A stretch of 64,000 bases of DNA from an uncultured Lachnospiraceae bacterium. Its GTDB lineage: Bacteria; Bacillota; Clostridia; Lachnospirales; Lachnospiraceae. The notes under the pieces were generated by a model. That model made no database searches and was not told the origin of the DNA. It was given only the letters and a program-made list of their open reading frames with translations. Shown in pieces: positions 7,885-16,526 of this stretch; position 1 is the stretch's first letter, and each line of letters begins with the position of its first letter. The position numbers and the translations under genes are program-made. The stretch spans positions 226,196 through 290,195 of the forward strand of contig CANDAG010000001.1 of assembly GCA_947382625.1 (NCBI GenBank), written 5' to 3'.

Positions 7885-8582
7885 GTGAACTTGTAGAAGT
7901 AAATAATCTTACTAAGTTTTACGATAAGAAAAAGCTGGCGCTGGATCATATGAATCTTACCATACCCCGGGGAAGGATCATAGGACTGCTCGGCCCTAAC
8001 GGAAGCGGCAAGACCACGCTGATCAAGCTGATCAACGGTCTGCTCGTGCCTACGGAGGGGGAGATCCTGATCAATGGAAAAAGACCCGGGCCCGAGAGTA
8101 AGGGATGTATTTCTTACCTGCCGGAGAGAACTTATTTTCAAAACAGTATGAAGGTCAGCGAGCTGATCAGCTTTTTTGCTGATTTTTATCAGGATTTCAG
8201 GCCGGAGCGGGCCAGGCAGATGCTCGCCAATTTGAGGATCAGCGAGGATGCCCGGCTGAAAACTCTTTCCAAGGGGACCAAGGAAAAGGTGCAGCTGATC
8301 ATGGTCATGAGCAGGGAGGCGCAGCTTTATATTTTGGATGAGCCTATTGCCGGTGTGGATCCGGCGGCCAGGGATTATATTTTAAGGACCATCATTTCCA
8401 ATTACAGTGAGAGATCCTCGGTCCTTATTTCCACCCATCTGATCACGGATATCGAGCAGGTTTTAGATGAGGTGGTCTTTATCCGGGACGGAAGGGTGCT
8501 GCTGCAGGATAGCGTGGAGCATATCCGGGAGAGCAGGGGAAAATCAGTAGATGCATTTTTCAGGGAGGTGTTCGCATGTTAG
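7881..8582 (+). CDS. ABC transporter ATP-binding protein (YtrB-like)
   Basis: Cytoplasmic ATPase of an ABC-2 type exporter. It shows Walker A (GPNGSGKTT, about residues 37-45), a variant signature (LSKGTKEKVQ in place of LSGGQ), Walker B (LYILDEPIAGVDP) and the switch histidine (LISTHLI). The altered signature is common in this YtrB/EcsA-like group. It overlaps the GntR gene by four bases and the permease gene by seven. The substrate is not known; related operons respond to wall-active antibiotics. Confidence 0.9.
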   Translation: MSELVEVNNLTKFYDKKKLALDHMNLTIPRGRIIGLLGPNGSGKTTLIKLINGLLVPTEGEILINGKRPGPESKGCISYLPERTYFQNSMKVSELISFFADFYQDFRPERARQMLANLRISEDARLKTLSKGTKEKVQLIMVMSREAQLYILDEPIAGVDPAARDYILRTIISNYSERSSVLISTHLITDIEQVLDEVVFIRDGRVLLQDSVEHIRESRGKSVDAFFREVFAC

Positions 8583-9409
8583 GGAAATTGCTTAAACACG
8601 AGTGGAGAGCGGTCTGGAAGGTGCCGACGCTTTTGCTTGGGATATTGATGCTGATCGGCCTGATCGCAGGACTGACCTTCTCAATGCCCATCTGGGACAG
8701 TGACTGGGTAGGGCTTCCTATGTCAGGTGTGATGCTGATCATGACGTTTTTCTTTGCCTTAAGCGGCATGAATATAGGTATTACTATTTATCTGGGAGTG
8801 CGGTATTACAAGAGTATGTTTACAGATGAAGGGTATCTGACCCACACACTTCCGGTCTCCGCCAGGGAAATTTTATTGAGTAAGGTGATTACCATGAGCG
8901 CATGGAATTTAATTGCAGTGGTTGGGATTGTGGTCAGCCTGATGCTGTTTGGCGGAATGGGATTGCTTTCTTTAAGGTCTGCTCTTGGCGATTTTTCCAG
9001 AGAGGTGTTCCGGGCACTGGCAGAATTACCGGGGCTTTTGAGGGAGCCGGAAATGCGCGGATTTCAGAGCTTCTGTGCCAGTATGATATTGATGATGCTG
9101 TTATCCTGTTTCAGCGGAACCATGATGCTGATCGGAGCCATTACCCTTGGTCAGATGGTGCGCAAGCACAGGATATTAGGGGCGATCGGCGCTTACTTCG
9201 GGATCAATGCGGTGGTACAGACGATCAACACAGTGGTTTTGATGCCGCTGATGTTTGGCACCATGAACAGCTATCGCTGGGATATGGAGTCACCGTTTCC
9301 TATATTTACTACATTTTATACGGCCATGTCGCTGGTGTTTGTTGCGGTGGCCATCGGCTTGTATTTCCTGTGTGAGTATCTGATCAAAAGGCAGCTGGAG
9401 CTGGAGTAA
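8576..9409 (+). CDS. ABC-2 type transporter permease
   Basis: Integral membrane partner of the preceding ATPase, 277 residues. About six hydrophobic spans are visible (for example LLLGILMLIGLIAGLTF, VMLIMTFFFALSGMNIGITI, IAVVGIVVSLMLFGGMG and a last span near VFVAVAIGLYFLCEYL). The cytoplasmic loop YTDEGYLTHTLPVS-type stretch (DEGYLTHTLPVSAREILLSK) is typical of this family. The gene ends just before a clear terminator shared with the convergent carbamate kinase gene. Confidence 0.85.
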   Translation: MLGKLLKHEWRAVWKVPTLLLGILMLIGLIAGLTFSMPIWDSDWVGLPMSGVMLIMTFFFALSGMNIGITIYLGVRYYKSMFTDEGYLTHTLPVSAREILLSKVITMSAWNLIAVVGIVVSLMLFGGMGLLSLRSALGDFSREVFRALAELPGLLREPEMRGFQSFCASMILMMLLSCFSGTMMLIGAITLGQMVRKHRILGAIGAYFGINAVVQTINTVVLMPLMFGTMNSYRWDMESPFPIFTTFYTAMSLVFVAVAIGLYFLCEYLIKRQLELE

Positions 9410-9431
9410 ATAATTTATGGCGTTAATCAAA

Positions 9432-9488
9432 AACTCCCTTTCGGGGTGGCAGGAAGTAAAACCTGTTCCCGGAAGGGAGTTGTTTTTT
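9432..9488. terminator. terminator between permease and arcC
   Basis: Arms AACTCCCTT (9432-9440) and AAGGGAGTT (9473-9481) form a nine-base-pair stem with a structured loop, followed by GTTTTTT. The complementary A-run on the left lets it act for the convergent carbamate kinase transcript as well; the arcC stop codon lies inside the T-run. Confidence 0.8.
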
Positions 9489-10422
9489 ATGCGGTGATAA
9501 CGGTTCCGGCCTTTCCCTTCAGGGCATCGGCAACGGATTCTAATGAGGTGATCAGTACGCTTCCCTCCGGATGGACGGAAAGATAGGTGATCGCCGCTTC
9601 TATTTTGGGAAGCATAGTCCCTTCCCCGAATTCACCCTCTGCAGCCATTTTTTTCGCTTCACTTAAGGTGAGGGCAGAAATGGCTCTCTGGTCTTCCTTT
9701 CCAAAGCTCTGATATACATTGGGGACAGAGGTCAGGATAATAAGCTGGCCGGCATTTAAGTCGGCAGCCAGTTTTCCGGCAATGGCATCCTTTTCGATTA
9801 CGGCTGAAGCACCCTTTAAGGCGTGCTGCTGTTCAATGACGGGAATTCCGCCGCCGCCGCAGGCGATCACGATCTGCCCCGCCTCTGCCAGAGTGCGGAT
9901 GGCTTCCAACTCCACGATTTCAATAGGCTTGGGAGCAGCGATAATGCGGCGGAAGCCCTTGCCGGGTTCCTCCTGTACATAATTGCCCTTCTTTATTTCT
10001 ATTTCAGCATCATCTGCGGACATATGACGGCCGATCAGCTTGGTAGGTTCATAAAATGCCTCATCGTAAGGGTCTACAGTCACCTGGGTTAAAATGGTGG
10101 AGACAGTCTTGCTGATCCCCCGGCTTAAGAGTTCTGCCTTCAGGGAATTCTGGATATCATAGCCTACATACCCCTGGCTCATGGCGCTGCACACGCACAT
10201 GGGAGCAGGGGTGTAATCAAGGTAAATACGACGCAGCTCTGTCATGGCCTTGTGTATCATGCTGATCTGGGGGCCATTGCTGTGGGTGATGGTGAGCTGA
10301 CAGCCTGCCTCCACCAGATCCGCAAGGGCTCTGGCAGTTACCTTGACGGCGCTGCGCTGTTCCGTGGTGGTGTGGCCTAATGCGTTATGTCCTAATGAAA
10401 CTACTGTTTTTTTCATAGTCAT
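9487..10422 (-). CDS. arcC: carbamate kinase
   Basis: Cytoplasmic enzyme making ATP and carbamate from carbamoyl phosphate and ADP, the last step of arginine deiminase or related purine and agmatine degradation. The 311 residues match the family length. Visible motifs include VVSLGHNALG at the start, THSNGPQI (phosphate binding), IACGGGGIPV and EKDAIAGKLAADLNA. The start at 10422 (MTMKKT) has AAAGGA seven bases upstream. No arcA or arcB neighbours are present, so the source of carbamoyl phosphate lies elsewhere. Its upstream region carries one copy of the TGAT-loop palindrome with an embedded TATAAT. Confidence 0.93.
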   Translation of the reverse strand: MTMKKTVVSLGHNALGHTTTEQRSAVKVTARALADLVEAGCQLTITHSNGPQISMIHKAMTELRRIYLDYTPAPMCVCSAMSQGYVGYDIQNSLKAELLSRGISKTVSTILTQVTVDPYDEAFYEPTKLIGRHMSADDAEIEIKKGNYVQEEPGKGFRRIIAAPKPIEIVELEAIRTLAEAGQIVIACGGGGIPVIEQQHALKGASAVIEKDAIAGKLAADLNAGQLIILTSVPNVYQSFGKEDQRAISALTLSEAKKMAAEGEFGEGTMLPKIEAAITYLSVHPEGSVLITSLESVADALKGKAGTVITA

Positions 10423-10539
10423 GTCTTAATCCTTTTGATGGTTTAATCTTCTTTTATTGGCGGTTGCTGATAGAGCTTTCTGTTGATTTCCTTTTTGATG
10501 ATTTCGATTTCAGCTTCGGCGGCTTCCTGCCCTCCACGC

Positions 10540-10573
10540 GACCTACGCATGCATCAGCATGCTTCATTATACC
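10540..10573 (-). repeat. leader element, hairpin C copy 1, ahead of arcC
   Basis: Read on the minus strand, this copy has TATAAT (10566-10571), then GAA, then the hairpin GCATGC-TGAT-GCATGC, then TAGGTC, the first bases of a longer hairpin module that is missing here. The -35 region is poor. It belongs to the same family as copies near 27.9, 28.7, 37.4 and 43.8 kb and lies about 120 bases upstream of carbamate kinase in the sense direction. Confidence 0.75.
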
Positions 10574-10619
10574 ACAATCAACCGGCAATAGCCATAGAAT
10601 TCTTGAGTCGTGTTTTGAG

Positions 10620-10648
10620 TTGTCCGTCTTTGGAGGAACTGTTATAAT
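10620..10648 (+). promoter_or_regulatory. promoter TTGTCC-17-TATAAT
   Basis: The -35 box is at 10620-10625 and a perfect -10 box at 10643-10648, 17 bases apart and 28 bases before the next start codon. It likely drives the acyltransferase-like gene and the GH31 gene. Confidence 0.6.
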
Positions 10649-10676
10649 GAAAAATAAAAAGACAAAGGAATGAAAA

Positions 10677-11483
10677 ATGAGAGAGCTGTGCAGGGCAATT
10701 GAAATGCCGGAGGAAGTGACAGAGTGCGTGGTGGAGATTGAGGCCGGGATAAGGAATGAGGCGGCCGAAAAGGCTATGGAGAAGCTGTTCATACCTGAAA
10801 CCTGGATGGAGGGACTGGCAGAATTGAAAAGGTGTCTGGGGGAGGATGAAAGAGGATTTAAGATGCTTGCTGGTATGCTGTATTGCTGCCGGAAGACCTG
10901 GAGATTTTATGAAGAACATGGGATTTCGGGGCAGATTTTTGTGGAGACCATGAAATGTTTCAGCAGGTTTGTAAGGGAGCATAAAGAGAGCTATGGGGTC
11001 TATGGCTTTGACCGGGAGTGGTGGACGGTAAGGCAGCTCTCGGGCAGACTTTTCAGGATCGGGGAACTGGAATATGAGATGAGAACGGAAGGCGGAAAGG
11101 CTGTTATTGACCTTCATATCCCTTCCGATGCAAGGCTCGAACGGGAGAGGGTGGTTTTATCGATCCGGCAGGGACAGGCGTTTCTGGAAGAAAAATTCCC
11201 GGAGTATGGAGGCGCCAAAATGCAGTGCCATTCATGGCTGCTTTCTCCCACACTGAAGAAGGTGCTTCTGCCCGGTTCCAATATTTTGGCGTTTCAGGAA
11301 TTATTTGATATCGAAATCCTGGGGGAGGATAAAGAAGGGGAATATAAGGTGTGGGTGTTTAAGCGGCCGGATCTTTTGCTGACAGATTTGCCGGAAGACA
11401 CTTCGCTTCAAAGAAGGCTGAAAGGCTTTCTGCTCTCCGGAGGAGAAGTGTTGGAGGCCAGAGGGTATTTGAAGAATATTTGA
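10677..11483 (+). CDS. acyltransferase-like protein (NAT_N/GNAT_C type)
   Basis: Cytoplasmic protein of 268 residues without membrane spans. It resembles two-domain Firmicute proteins with a helical N-terminal part (EVTECVVEIEAGIRNEAAEKAM; FVREHKESYGVYGFDREWW) and a GNAT-like C-terminal half (RLSGRLFRIGELEYEM-type strand, then VIDLHIPSDARL, and KMQCHSWLLSP near the end). The substrate is unknown. It starts 28 bases after a good promoter and is followed 18 bases later by a GH31 glycosidase, so the two are probably co-transcribed and may act on related glycans. The family assignment is from memory of its motifs. Confidence 0.6.
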   Translation: MRELCRAIEMPEEVTECVVEIEAGIRNEAAEKAMEKLFIPETWMEGLAELKRCLGEDERGFKMLAGMLYCCRKTWRFYEEHGISGQIFVETMKCFSRFVREHKESYGVYGFDREWWTVRQLSGRLFRIGELEYEMRTEGGKAVIDLHIPSDARLERERVVLSIRQGQAFLEEKFPEYGGAKMQCHSWLLSPTLKKVLLPGSNILAFQELFDIEILGEDKEGEYKVWVFKRPDLLLTDLPEDTSLQRRLKGFLLSGGEVLEARGYLKNI

Positions 11484-11501
11484 AAAAATAGAGGAAAGTA
11501 T

Positions 11502-13025
11502 ATGAATACAATAAAATTTAATTTTCTGGAAAAGGAATTCTGGTATGGCGGAGCGGTGTATACCGGCTATTTACAGCCTATAGGAGAAAGTGACTGCAGA
11601 GAAATGGACTTTCGGGAGAATCCTACAGCCAATCAGTTGATGCCATTGTTTGTATCTACAAAAGGAAGATACCTGTGGAGTGAAGAGGGATTCAGGATAC
11701 AGTTTGCTGATGGGATGATTCGGGCGGAAGGGATGACGGATATCCTGCTGGGAGAAGGCTATGAGAATCTGCGGGGCGCCTATCTGGCAGCTATGGAGCG
11801 GCACTTCCCGTTTCATGAAATTAAACTGTCCAGAAGGTTTTTTGAGGCACCGGTGTATAATACCTGGATTGAGCTTACATTTTATCAGGCACAGGAGAAA
11901 GTTTTGGAGTATGCCGGAGGAATTTTGGAGCACGGGCTTCCGGCAGGTATTCTCATGATTGACGATGGCTGGTCGCCCTACTACGGCAAATGGGAATTCC
12001 GCAGGGACAATTTTCCCGATGCAAAAAAAATGATCGAACAGCTTCATGAGATGGGATTCCAGGTGATGCTGTGGATTTGTCCGTTTATAACGCCGGATAC
12101 GGTGGAATACAGGGAGACCAGAGGGAAAAAGCTGTTGATTGAGACACCGGAGGGAAAGGCGAGGATCACAGAGTGGTGGAACGGACATTCTGCGGCGCTG
12201 GATCTGACAAATCCGGCAGCGCTGGAGTGGCTGAAGGAAAAGCTTGAAGCGCTTCGGGACATTGGGGTAGACGGATTTAAGTTTGATGCGGGAGATCCTT
12301 ATTACTATTTCGAAGAGGATCACATGTACAGGAAGGTCAGCATGAATGAAATGTCCCGTCTTTGGGCTGAGTTTGCAGAGCAGTATGAGTACAATGAAAT
12401 GCGTGCCAGCTTTAAGGCAGGCGGATATTCGCTTATGCAGAGACTTTGTGACAAACATCACAGCTGGACTGAAAATGGTGTGGGAGGACTTATGCCGGGA
12501 ATCCTGCTGCAGGGCCTGACAGGACATCCTTTTGGAAGTCCGGATATGATCGGGGGCGGAGAATATTTAAGCTTTTGGGAAAACTATGAAAAGAACTTCC
12601 AGCAGGAGCTTTTTGTGCGTTACTGTGAGGTGGCAGCACTGACACCGGTTATGCAGTTTTCCGCAGCGCCGTGGAGACTGCTTGATGAAGAACATTATCA
12701 GAAAGTTATAAGAGCGATGGAAGTCAGAAAAAAATATCTCCCGCAAATATTGGAAGCAGTGGAAACAGCCTGTAAAACGGGGGAACCTATTGTGCGTCAT
12801 ATGGAATATGTATTCCCCGGTGAGGGCATGGAGACGGTTATGGATCAGTTCATGATCGGAGAAAATCTTCTTGCTGCACCTGTGGACAGGCAGGGGATTA
12901 CCAGAAGAAAGGTAAGGGTTCCCGGAGGAAGATGGAGAGTGGGAGATGAGGTTCTGGAAAGCATCGGAGAGATATTTGAAATAGAACAGACAGATGGGCC
13001 ATTGGTTCTGGAAAGGGTTCAGTAA
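11502..13025 (+). CDS. glycoside hydrolase family 31 enzyme
   Basis: Retaining alpha-glycosidase of 507 residues with a (beta/alpha)8 barrel. Visible GH31 marks are VYNTWIELTF, ILMIDDGWSPYYGKWEFRRD, the nucleophile Asp262 in GVDGFKFDAGD, and the region PGILLQGLTGHPFGSPDMIGG holding substrate-binding residues. There is no signal peptide, so it acts inside the cell on imported oligosaccharides. It is shorter than many alpha-glucosidases (600-800), lacking extra beta domains. It could be an alpha-xylosidase, alpha-galactosidase or alpha-glucosidase; the sequence alone does not decide. Confidence 0.88.
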   Translation: MNTIKFNFLEKEFWYGGAVYTGYLQPIGESDCREMDFRENPTANQLMPLFVSTKGRYLWSEEGFRIQFADGMIRAEGMTDILLGEGYENLRGAYLAAMERHFPFHEIKLSRRFFEAPVYNTWIELTFYQAQEKVLEYAGGILEHGLPAGILMIDDGWSPYYGKWEFRRDNFPDAKKMIEQLHEMGFQVMLWICPFITPDTVEYRETRGKKLLIETPEGKARITEWWNGHSAALDLTNPAALEWLKEKLEALRDIGVDGFKFDAGDPYYYFEEDHMYRKVSMNEMSRLWAEFAEQYEYNEMRASFKAGGYSLMQRLCDKHHSWTENGVGGLMPGILLQGLTGHPFGSPDMIGGGEYLSFWENYEKNFQQELFVRYCEVAALTPVMQFSAAPWRLLDEEHYQKVIRAMEVRKKYLPQILEAVETACKTGEPIVRHMEYVFPGEGMETVMDQFMIGENLLAAPVDRQGITRRKVRVPGGRWRVGDEVLESIGEIFEIEQTDGPLVLERVQ

Positions 13026-13028
13026 GGT

Positions 13029-13137
13029 AAAGGAACACAAAAAACTTGTCCTTTTTATATAAACAGCAGCAGTTTTTGATTGGTGCAGGGGATACTGTAC
13101 ATGGCTTCCCGTGGACTGTCAAGACTGCTGCTCTTTT
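13029..13137 (+). terminator. two terminator hairpins after GH31; gap 13026-13325
   Basis: The first hairpin (AAAGGAACA / TGTCCTTT, about 13029-13056) ends in TTTTT. The second has arms AGCAGCAGT (13065-13073) and ACTGCTGCT (13124-13132) followed by CTTTTT. The rest of the 300-base gap up to metN shows no SAM, T-box or preQ1 riboswitch that I can recognise and no clear promoter with consensus boxes. Confidence 0.7.
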
Positions 13138-13325
13138 TAAGTTTAACCTGGGAAGGGAAATTCCTGCATTGCACGGAATAAGGCTTTATGTTAAGATAGT
13201 AAGGGCTTGAGAAAGGTATGCTTTAACATGTGACATAATAATACCGGAAACAGACGGTAAGAACGTGTGGATTCGGCTTGGGGTTTTGCAAAATGATACA
13301 GGAAGAAATGAGGTCAGAGGAACGG

Positions 13326-14339
13326 ATGGAGACGGTCATTCAGATTCAGAATGTAACGAAAACCTTTGTGGGGAAGGATAACCGGGTGGAGGCCCTTAAG
13401 GGGATCAACCTGGAAATACATAAAGGGGAGATTTACGGCATCATCGGTATGAGCGGCGCCGGGAAATCAACCCTGGTAAGGTGCCTTAACTTTTTGGAGA
13501 GGCCGACATCGGGTACGGTCCTGATCGAGGGGAAGGATCTCTCGACCATGAGCGACGGGGAGCTGCGCAGTACCCGGACCCAGATCGCGATGATCTTTCA
13601 GCATTTTAATCTGCTGATGCAGAGAACGGTCATTGATAATATATGCTTTCCTTTAGAGATCACCAAGGTGCCAAGGAAGGATGCCCTTGCAAGGGCAAGA
13701 GAGCTGCTTGAGATAGTGGGACTTTCGGAGAAGGAGCTGGCCTATCCGGCCCAGCTTTCCGGCGGCCAGAAGCAGAGGGTGGCCATCGCCAGGGCCCTTG
13801 CCACAAATCCCAAGATCCTGCTTTGCGACGAGGCCACCAGCGCCCTTGATCCCAAGACCACCAGAGCAATTCTGGGGCTTCTGAAAGAAATCAACGAAAA
13901 GTACGGGATCACTATTGTGATCATTACCCACGAGATGGCGGTGGTGCAGGAGATCTGTTCCCACGTGGCCATCATAGATGAGGGTGTGCTTGCGGAAACC
14001 GGTACGGTGACCGAGGTGTTCCAGAGACCGAAATCCAGGGCCGCCAAGAAGCTGGTGTTCCAGGGGGAAGGCGAACAGCATCTGGAAATGAAAGGAAAGC
14101 GGTGCATCCGCATCGTCTTTACCAGTAACTCCTCTTTTGAACCGGTGATCGCAAATATGGTACTGACCTGTAAGATGCCGGTGAATATCCTGCTGGCGGA
14201 CACCCGGGATATCGGCGGCGTGGCCCACGGGCAGATGATCCTTCAGCTGCCGGAGGATCACAAGACGGCAGAGAGCATGATAGAGTATCTGAAAACAAGA
14301 AAACTGGAAGTGGAGGAGCTTGATAATTATGTGGGATAG
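13326..14339 (+). CDS. metN: methionine ABC transporter ATP-binding protein
   Basis: Cytoplasmic ATPase of a MetNI-type importer. It shows Walker A (GMSGAGKST), Q-loop (IFQHFNLL), signature (LSGGQKQR), Walker B (ILLCDEATSALDP) and, after about residue 250, a NIL/ACT-like domain (CIRIVFTSNSSFEPVIANMV) that in this family binds methionine and inhibits transport. ATG 13326 is preferred over an in-frame TTG at 13278 because AGAGGA lies just upstream and MetN proteins start here. No metQ substrate-binding gene is nearby. It overlaps metI by 11 bases and heads a run of genes ending with queF. Confidence 0.92.
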   Translation: METVIQIQNVTKTFVGKDNRVEALKGINLEIHKGEIYGIIGMSGAGKSTLVRCLNFLERPTSGTVLIEGKDLSTMSDGELRSTRTQIAMIFQHFNLLMQRTVIDNICFPLEITKVPRKDALARARELLEIVGLSEKELAYPAQLSGGQKQRVAIARALATNPKILLCDEATSALDPKTTRAILGLLKEINEKYGITIVIITHEMAVVQEICSHVAIIDEGVLAETGTVTEVFQRPKSRAAKKLVFQGEGEQHLEMKGKRCIRIVFTSNSSFEPVIANMVLTCKMPVNILLADTRDIGGVAHGQMILQLPEDHKTAESMIEYLKTRKLEVEELDNYVG

Positions 14340-14994
14340 TCAAACGATAATGATGATAGTGGAAGGGACGGGAGTGACCCTTTATATGACCCTGGTTTCT
14401 ACCCTGATCGCCTATTTGCTGGGGCTTCCCATAGGCATTTTGCTGGTAGTGACAGCGCCGGGAGGCTTAAAGCCGGTAAAGCTCCTTTATAAAATATTGG
14501 ATGTGGTGGTAAATATTGTCAGGAGTATTCCGTTCCTGATCTTACTTATGCTGATCATTCCTTTTACACGGTTTATTGTAGGGAAGAGCTACGGGGCTAC
14601 GGCAACTATCGTTCCGCTGGCTCTGGCGGCGGCGCCTTTTGTGGCAAGACTGGTGGAGTCCTCCCTGTTGGAGGTGGATCATGGGGTCATTGAGGCCGCC
14701 CAGAGTATGGGAGCAGGTCTTGGGACAATTATCTGGAAGGTGCTTCTGGCGGAGGCCAGAGTTTCTCTGATCGTAGGGGGTACCATTTCTCTCGGGACGA
14801 TTTTGGGCTATTCGGCCATGGCCGGAGTGGTAGGCGGCGGCGGCCTGGGCGACATTGCCATCCGGTACGGATATTATCGTTATCAGGGTGATATCATGAT
14901 CGTGACGGTAATATTGCTGGTGGTATTGGTGCAGGTCCTTCAGATGATCGGCACAAGGCTTTCCAAAAAGCTGGACAGAAGGATCACAGGCTAA
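14329..14994 (+). CDS. metI: methionine ABC transporter permease
   Basis: Inner-membrane permease of about 221 residues with five hydrophobic spans. The EAA-type coupling loop reads GVIEAAQSMGAGLGTIIWKVLL, and the family sequence YSAMAGVVGGGGLGDIAIRYGY is present near the C-terminus. The start at 14329 overlaps the end of metN, indicating coupling. queC follows after 20 bases, so the transporter is in one transcription unit with the queuosine genes. Confidence 0.92.
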   Translation: MWDSQTIMMIVEGTGVTLYMTLVSTLIAYLLGLPIGILLVVTAPGGLKPVKLLYKILDVVVNIVRSIPFLILLMLIIPFTRFIVGKSYGATATIVPLALAAAPFVARLVESSLLEVDHGVIEAAQSMGAGLGTIIWKVLLAEARVSLIVGGTISLGTILGYSAMAGVVGGGGLGDIAIRYGYYRYQGDIMIVTVILLVVLVQVLQMIGTRLSKKLDRRITG

Positions 14995-15014
14995 AGCAGG
15001 AAGAGGGGAGAATT

Positions 15015-15701
15015 ATGAAAGCACTGGTTTTATCAAGCGGGGGCATTGATTCTACTACATGCCTTGGGCTTGCGGTGGATAAGTACGGGAAGGAGAATGT
15101 GATGAGCCTTTCCGTATTTTATGGACAAAAGCACGTAAAAGAGCTTGCGGCGGCGAAGAAGATCGCCGCCTTTTATCAGGTAGAGCACAGGGAACTGGAT
15201 ATGGGAGTGATCTTTGCAGATTCCGACTGTACCCTGCTTCAGGGGCGGGGGGAGGTTCCTCAGGGAGATTATGCAAGCCAGCAGCAGGAGGCGAAGGGAG
15301 AGCCGGTGTCCACTTATGTTCCATTCCGGAACGGACTTTTCCTGGCAGCAGCAGCGTCCGTTGCTCTGGCAAGGGGCTGTGAGGAAATTTACTATGGCGC
15401 CCATGCCGATGACAGCGCAGGTAATGCTTATCCGGATACCTCTGAAGCATTCAATGAGGCGATGGGACAGGCAATCCATGAGGGGAGCGGCAAAGCGCTG
15501 AAGGTGGTGGCTCCTTTTATAAGAAGCCGCAAATCCCAGGTGGTTGAGACGGGGCTTAAGCTTCACGCGCCCTATGCGCTGACCTGGTCCTGCTATGAGG
15601 GCGGCGAAAAGCCCTGCGGAAGGTGCGCCACATGCATCGACAGAAAGAAGGCTTTTGCAATAAACGGCGTGGAAGATCCGGCGGAGTACACGCAGGAATA
15701 G
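15015..15701 (+). CDS. queC: 7-cyano-7-deazaguanine synthase
   Basis: Makes preQ0 from 7-carboxy-7-deazaguanine, ammonia and ATP in queuosine biosynthesis. The PP-loop SSGGIDSTT (about residues 7-15) binds ATP. The zinc site is SCYEGGEKPCGRCATCIDR near the C-terminus, with the four expected cysteines. GAAGAGGGGAG precedes the start. It follows metI closely and is followed by a queuosine-precursor transporter and queF, but queD and queE are not in the window. Confidence 0.94.
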   Translation: MKALVLSSGGIDSTTCLGLAVDKYGKENVMSLSVFYGQKHVKELAAAKKIAAFYQVEHRELDMGVIFADSDCTLLQGRGEVPQGDYASQQQEAKGEPVSTYVPFRNGLFLAAAASVALARGCEEIYYGAHADDSAGNAYPDTSEAFNEAMGQAIHEGSGKALKVVAPFIRSRKSQVVETGLKLHAPYALTWSCYEGGEKPCGRCATCIDRKKAFAINGVEDPAEYTQE

Positions 15702-15750
15702 AAGAATAAAAGAAGAATAGAAGAATAGAAGAAGGATAAAAGAAGGAACG
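15700..15750 (+). repeat. purine-rich imperfect tandem repeat after queC
   Basis: About 50 bases of one-sided purine sequence built from variants of AGAAGAATA and AGAAGGATA. It fills the 87-base space between queC and yhhQ. Slippage-prone tracts of this type vary in length between strains; no function is evident. Confidence 0.6.
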
Positions 15751-15788
15751 AGGGAGGAGGACTGTCGATAGAAGGCAGGTTATGAAAA

Positions 15789-16475
15789 ATGACTAATTCA
15801 ATTTTATTTGTGGGATCTATTGTATTTTATTTATGTGCGGTGATCGCGGCCTATAAGTGGTTTGGAAAGACAGGGCTTTATGTTTTCACAGCCATTTCGG
15901 CAATCCTGGCCAATATACAGGTCTGCAAAAATGTGGACATGTTCGGGCTTTCTACCACTGCCGGAAATGTATTGTATGCGGCAAGCTTTCTGGTGACAGA
16001 CATCCTGTCCGAAAAATACGGAAAAAAGGCCGCCAAAAAGGCGGTTTATGTGGGGATTTTCACAACGGTGATATTTTTAGTGGGAATGCAGGGGATGCTC
16101 TCCCTTACCCCCAACAGCAGTGATATCATGGATCCGGCCATGCAGCAGCTCTTCGGGCTGGTACCTCGGGTTGCCATAGCCAGTATTGTAGGTTATATGT
16201 GTTCCCAGACCATTGATGTAACACTGTATCATTTTATATGGAAAAAGACCGGTGATAATGAAAAGTGGCTCTGGACAAGGAACTGCGGGTCAACCCTTAC
16301 CTCCCAGGCAGTGGATACGGTGGTCTTTACCTTTATTGCCTTCTGGGGGATTTATGAGACAGGAGTTTTTGTGAGTATTCTGCTCACCACTTATCTGTTC
16401 AAGGCTATCGTAGCCTTCTGCGACACTCCTTTTGTCTACCTGGCAAGGAAGCTTAAGGTGAAGGAAGAAAACTAA
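15789..16475 (+). CDS. yhhQ: queuosine precursor transporter (YhhQ/DUF165 family)
   Basis: Integral membrane protein of 228 residues with about six spans, in the family that imports preQ0, preQ1 or queuine. Family marks are TAISAILANIQVCKNVDMFG, ASFLVTDILSEKYGKKAA, and later GSTLTSQAVDTVVFTFIAFWG. Placed between queC and queF, its role in salvage alongside synthesis is well supported. It is distinct from the ECF-type QueT. Confidence 0.9.
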   Translation: MTNSILFVGSIVFYLCAVIAAYKWFGKTGLYVFTAISAILANIQVCKNVDMFGLSTTAGNVLYAASFLVTDILSEKYGKKAAKKAVYVGIFTTVIFLVGMQGMLSLTPNSSDIMDPAMQQLFGLVPRVAIASIVGYMCSQTIDVTLYHFIWKKTGDNEKWLWTRNCGSTLTSQAVDTVVFTFIAFWGIYETGVFVSILLTTYLFKAIVAFCDTPFVYLARKLKVKEEN

Positions 16476-16510
16476 ACGCTGCCACGCTTCGCGAGTCAGC
16501 TTATTTATTA
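16474..16510. repeat. CGCGAAGCG-core palindrome between yhhQ and queF
   Basis: Imperfect palindrome with outer arms AAACGCTGCC / AGTCAGCTTATTTATT and core CACGCTTCGCG. It is one of at least six such elements in the window (others near 24.2, 26.75, 27.6, 28.18 and 28.26 kb). It fills the 51-base space before queF. Confidence 0.6.
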
Positions 16511-16526
16511 AGGAAGGGGAATCAAA

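Noticed and set aside
9487-10422. Arginine deiminase operon
   Set aside because: Only carbamate kinase is present; no arcA, arcB or arcD genes flank it.
13133-13325. Possible SAM, T-box or preQ1 riboswitch before metN/queC
   Set aside because: None of the conserved cores (SAM-I kink-turn sequence, T-box, preQ1 C-rich loop with A-rich tail) could be found, and the only stable hairpins are terminators of the upstream gene.
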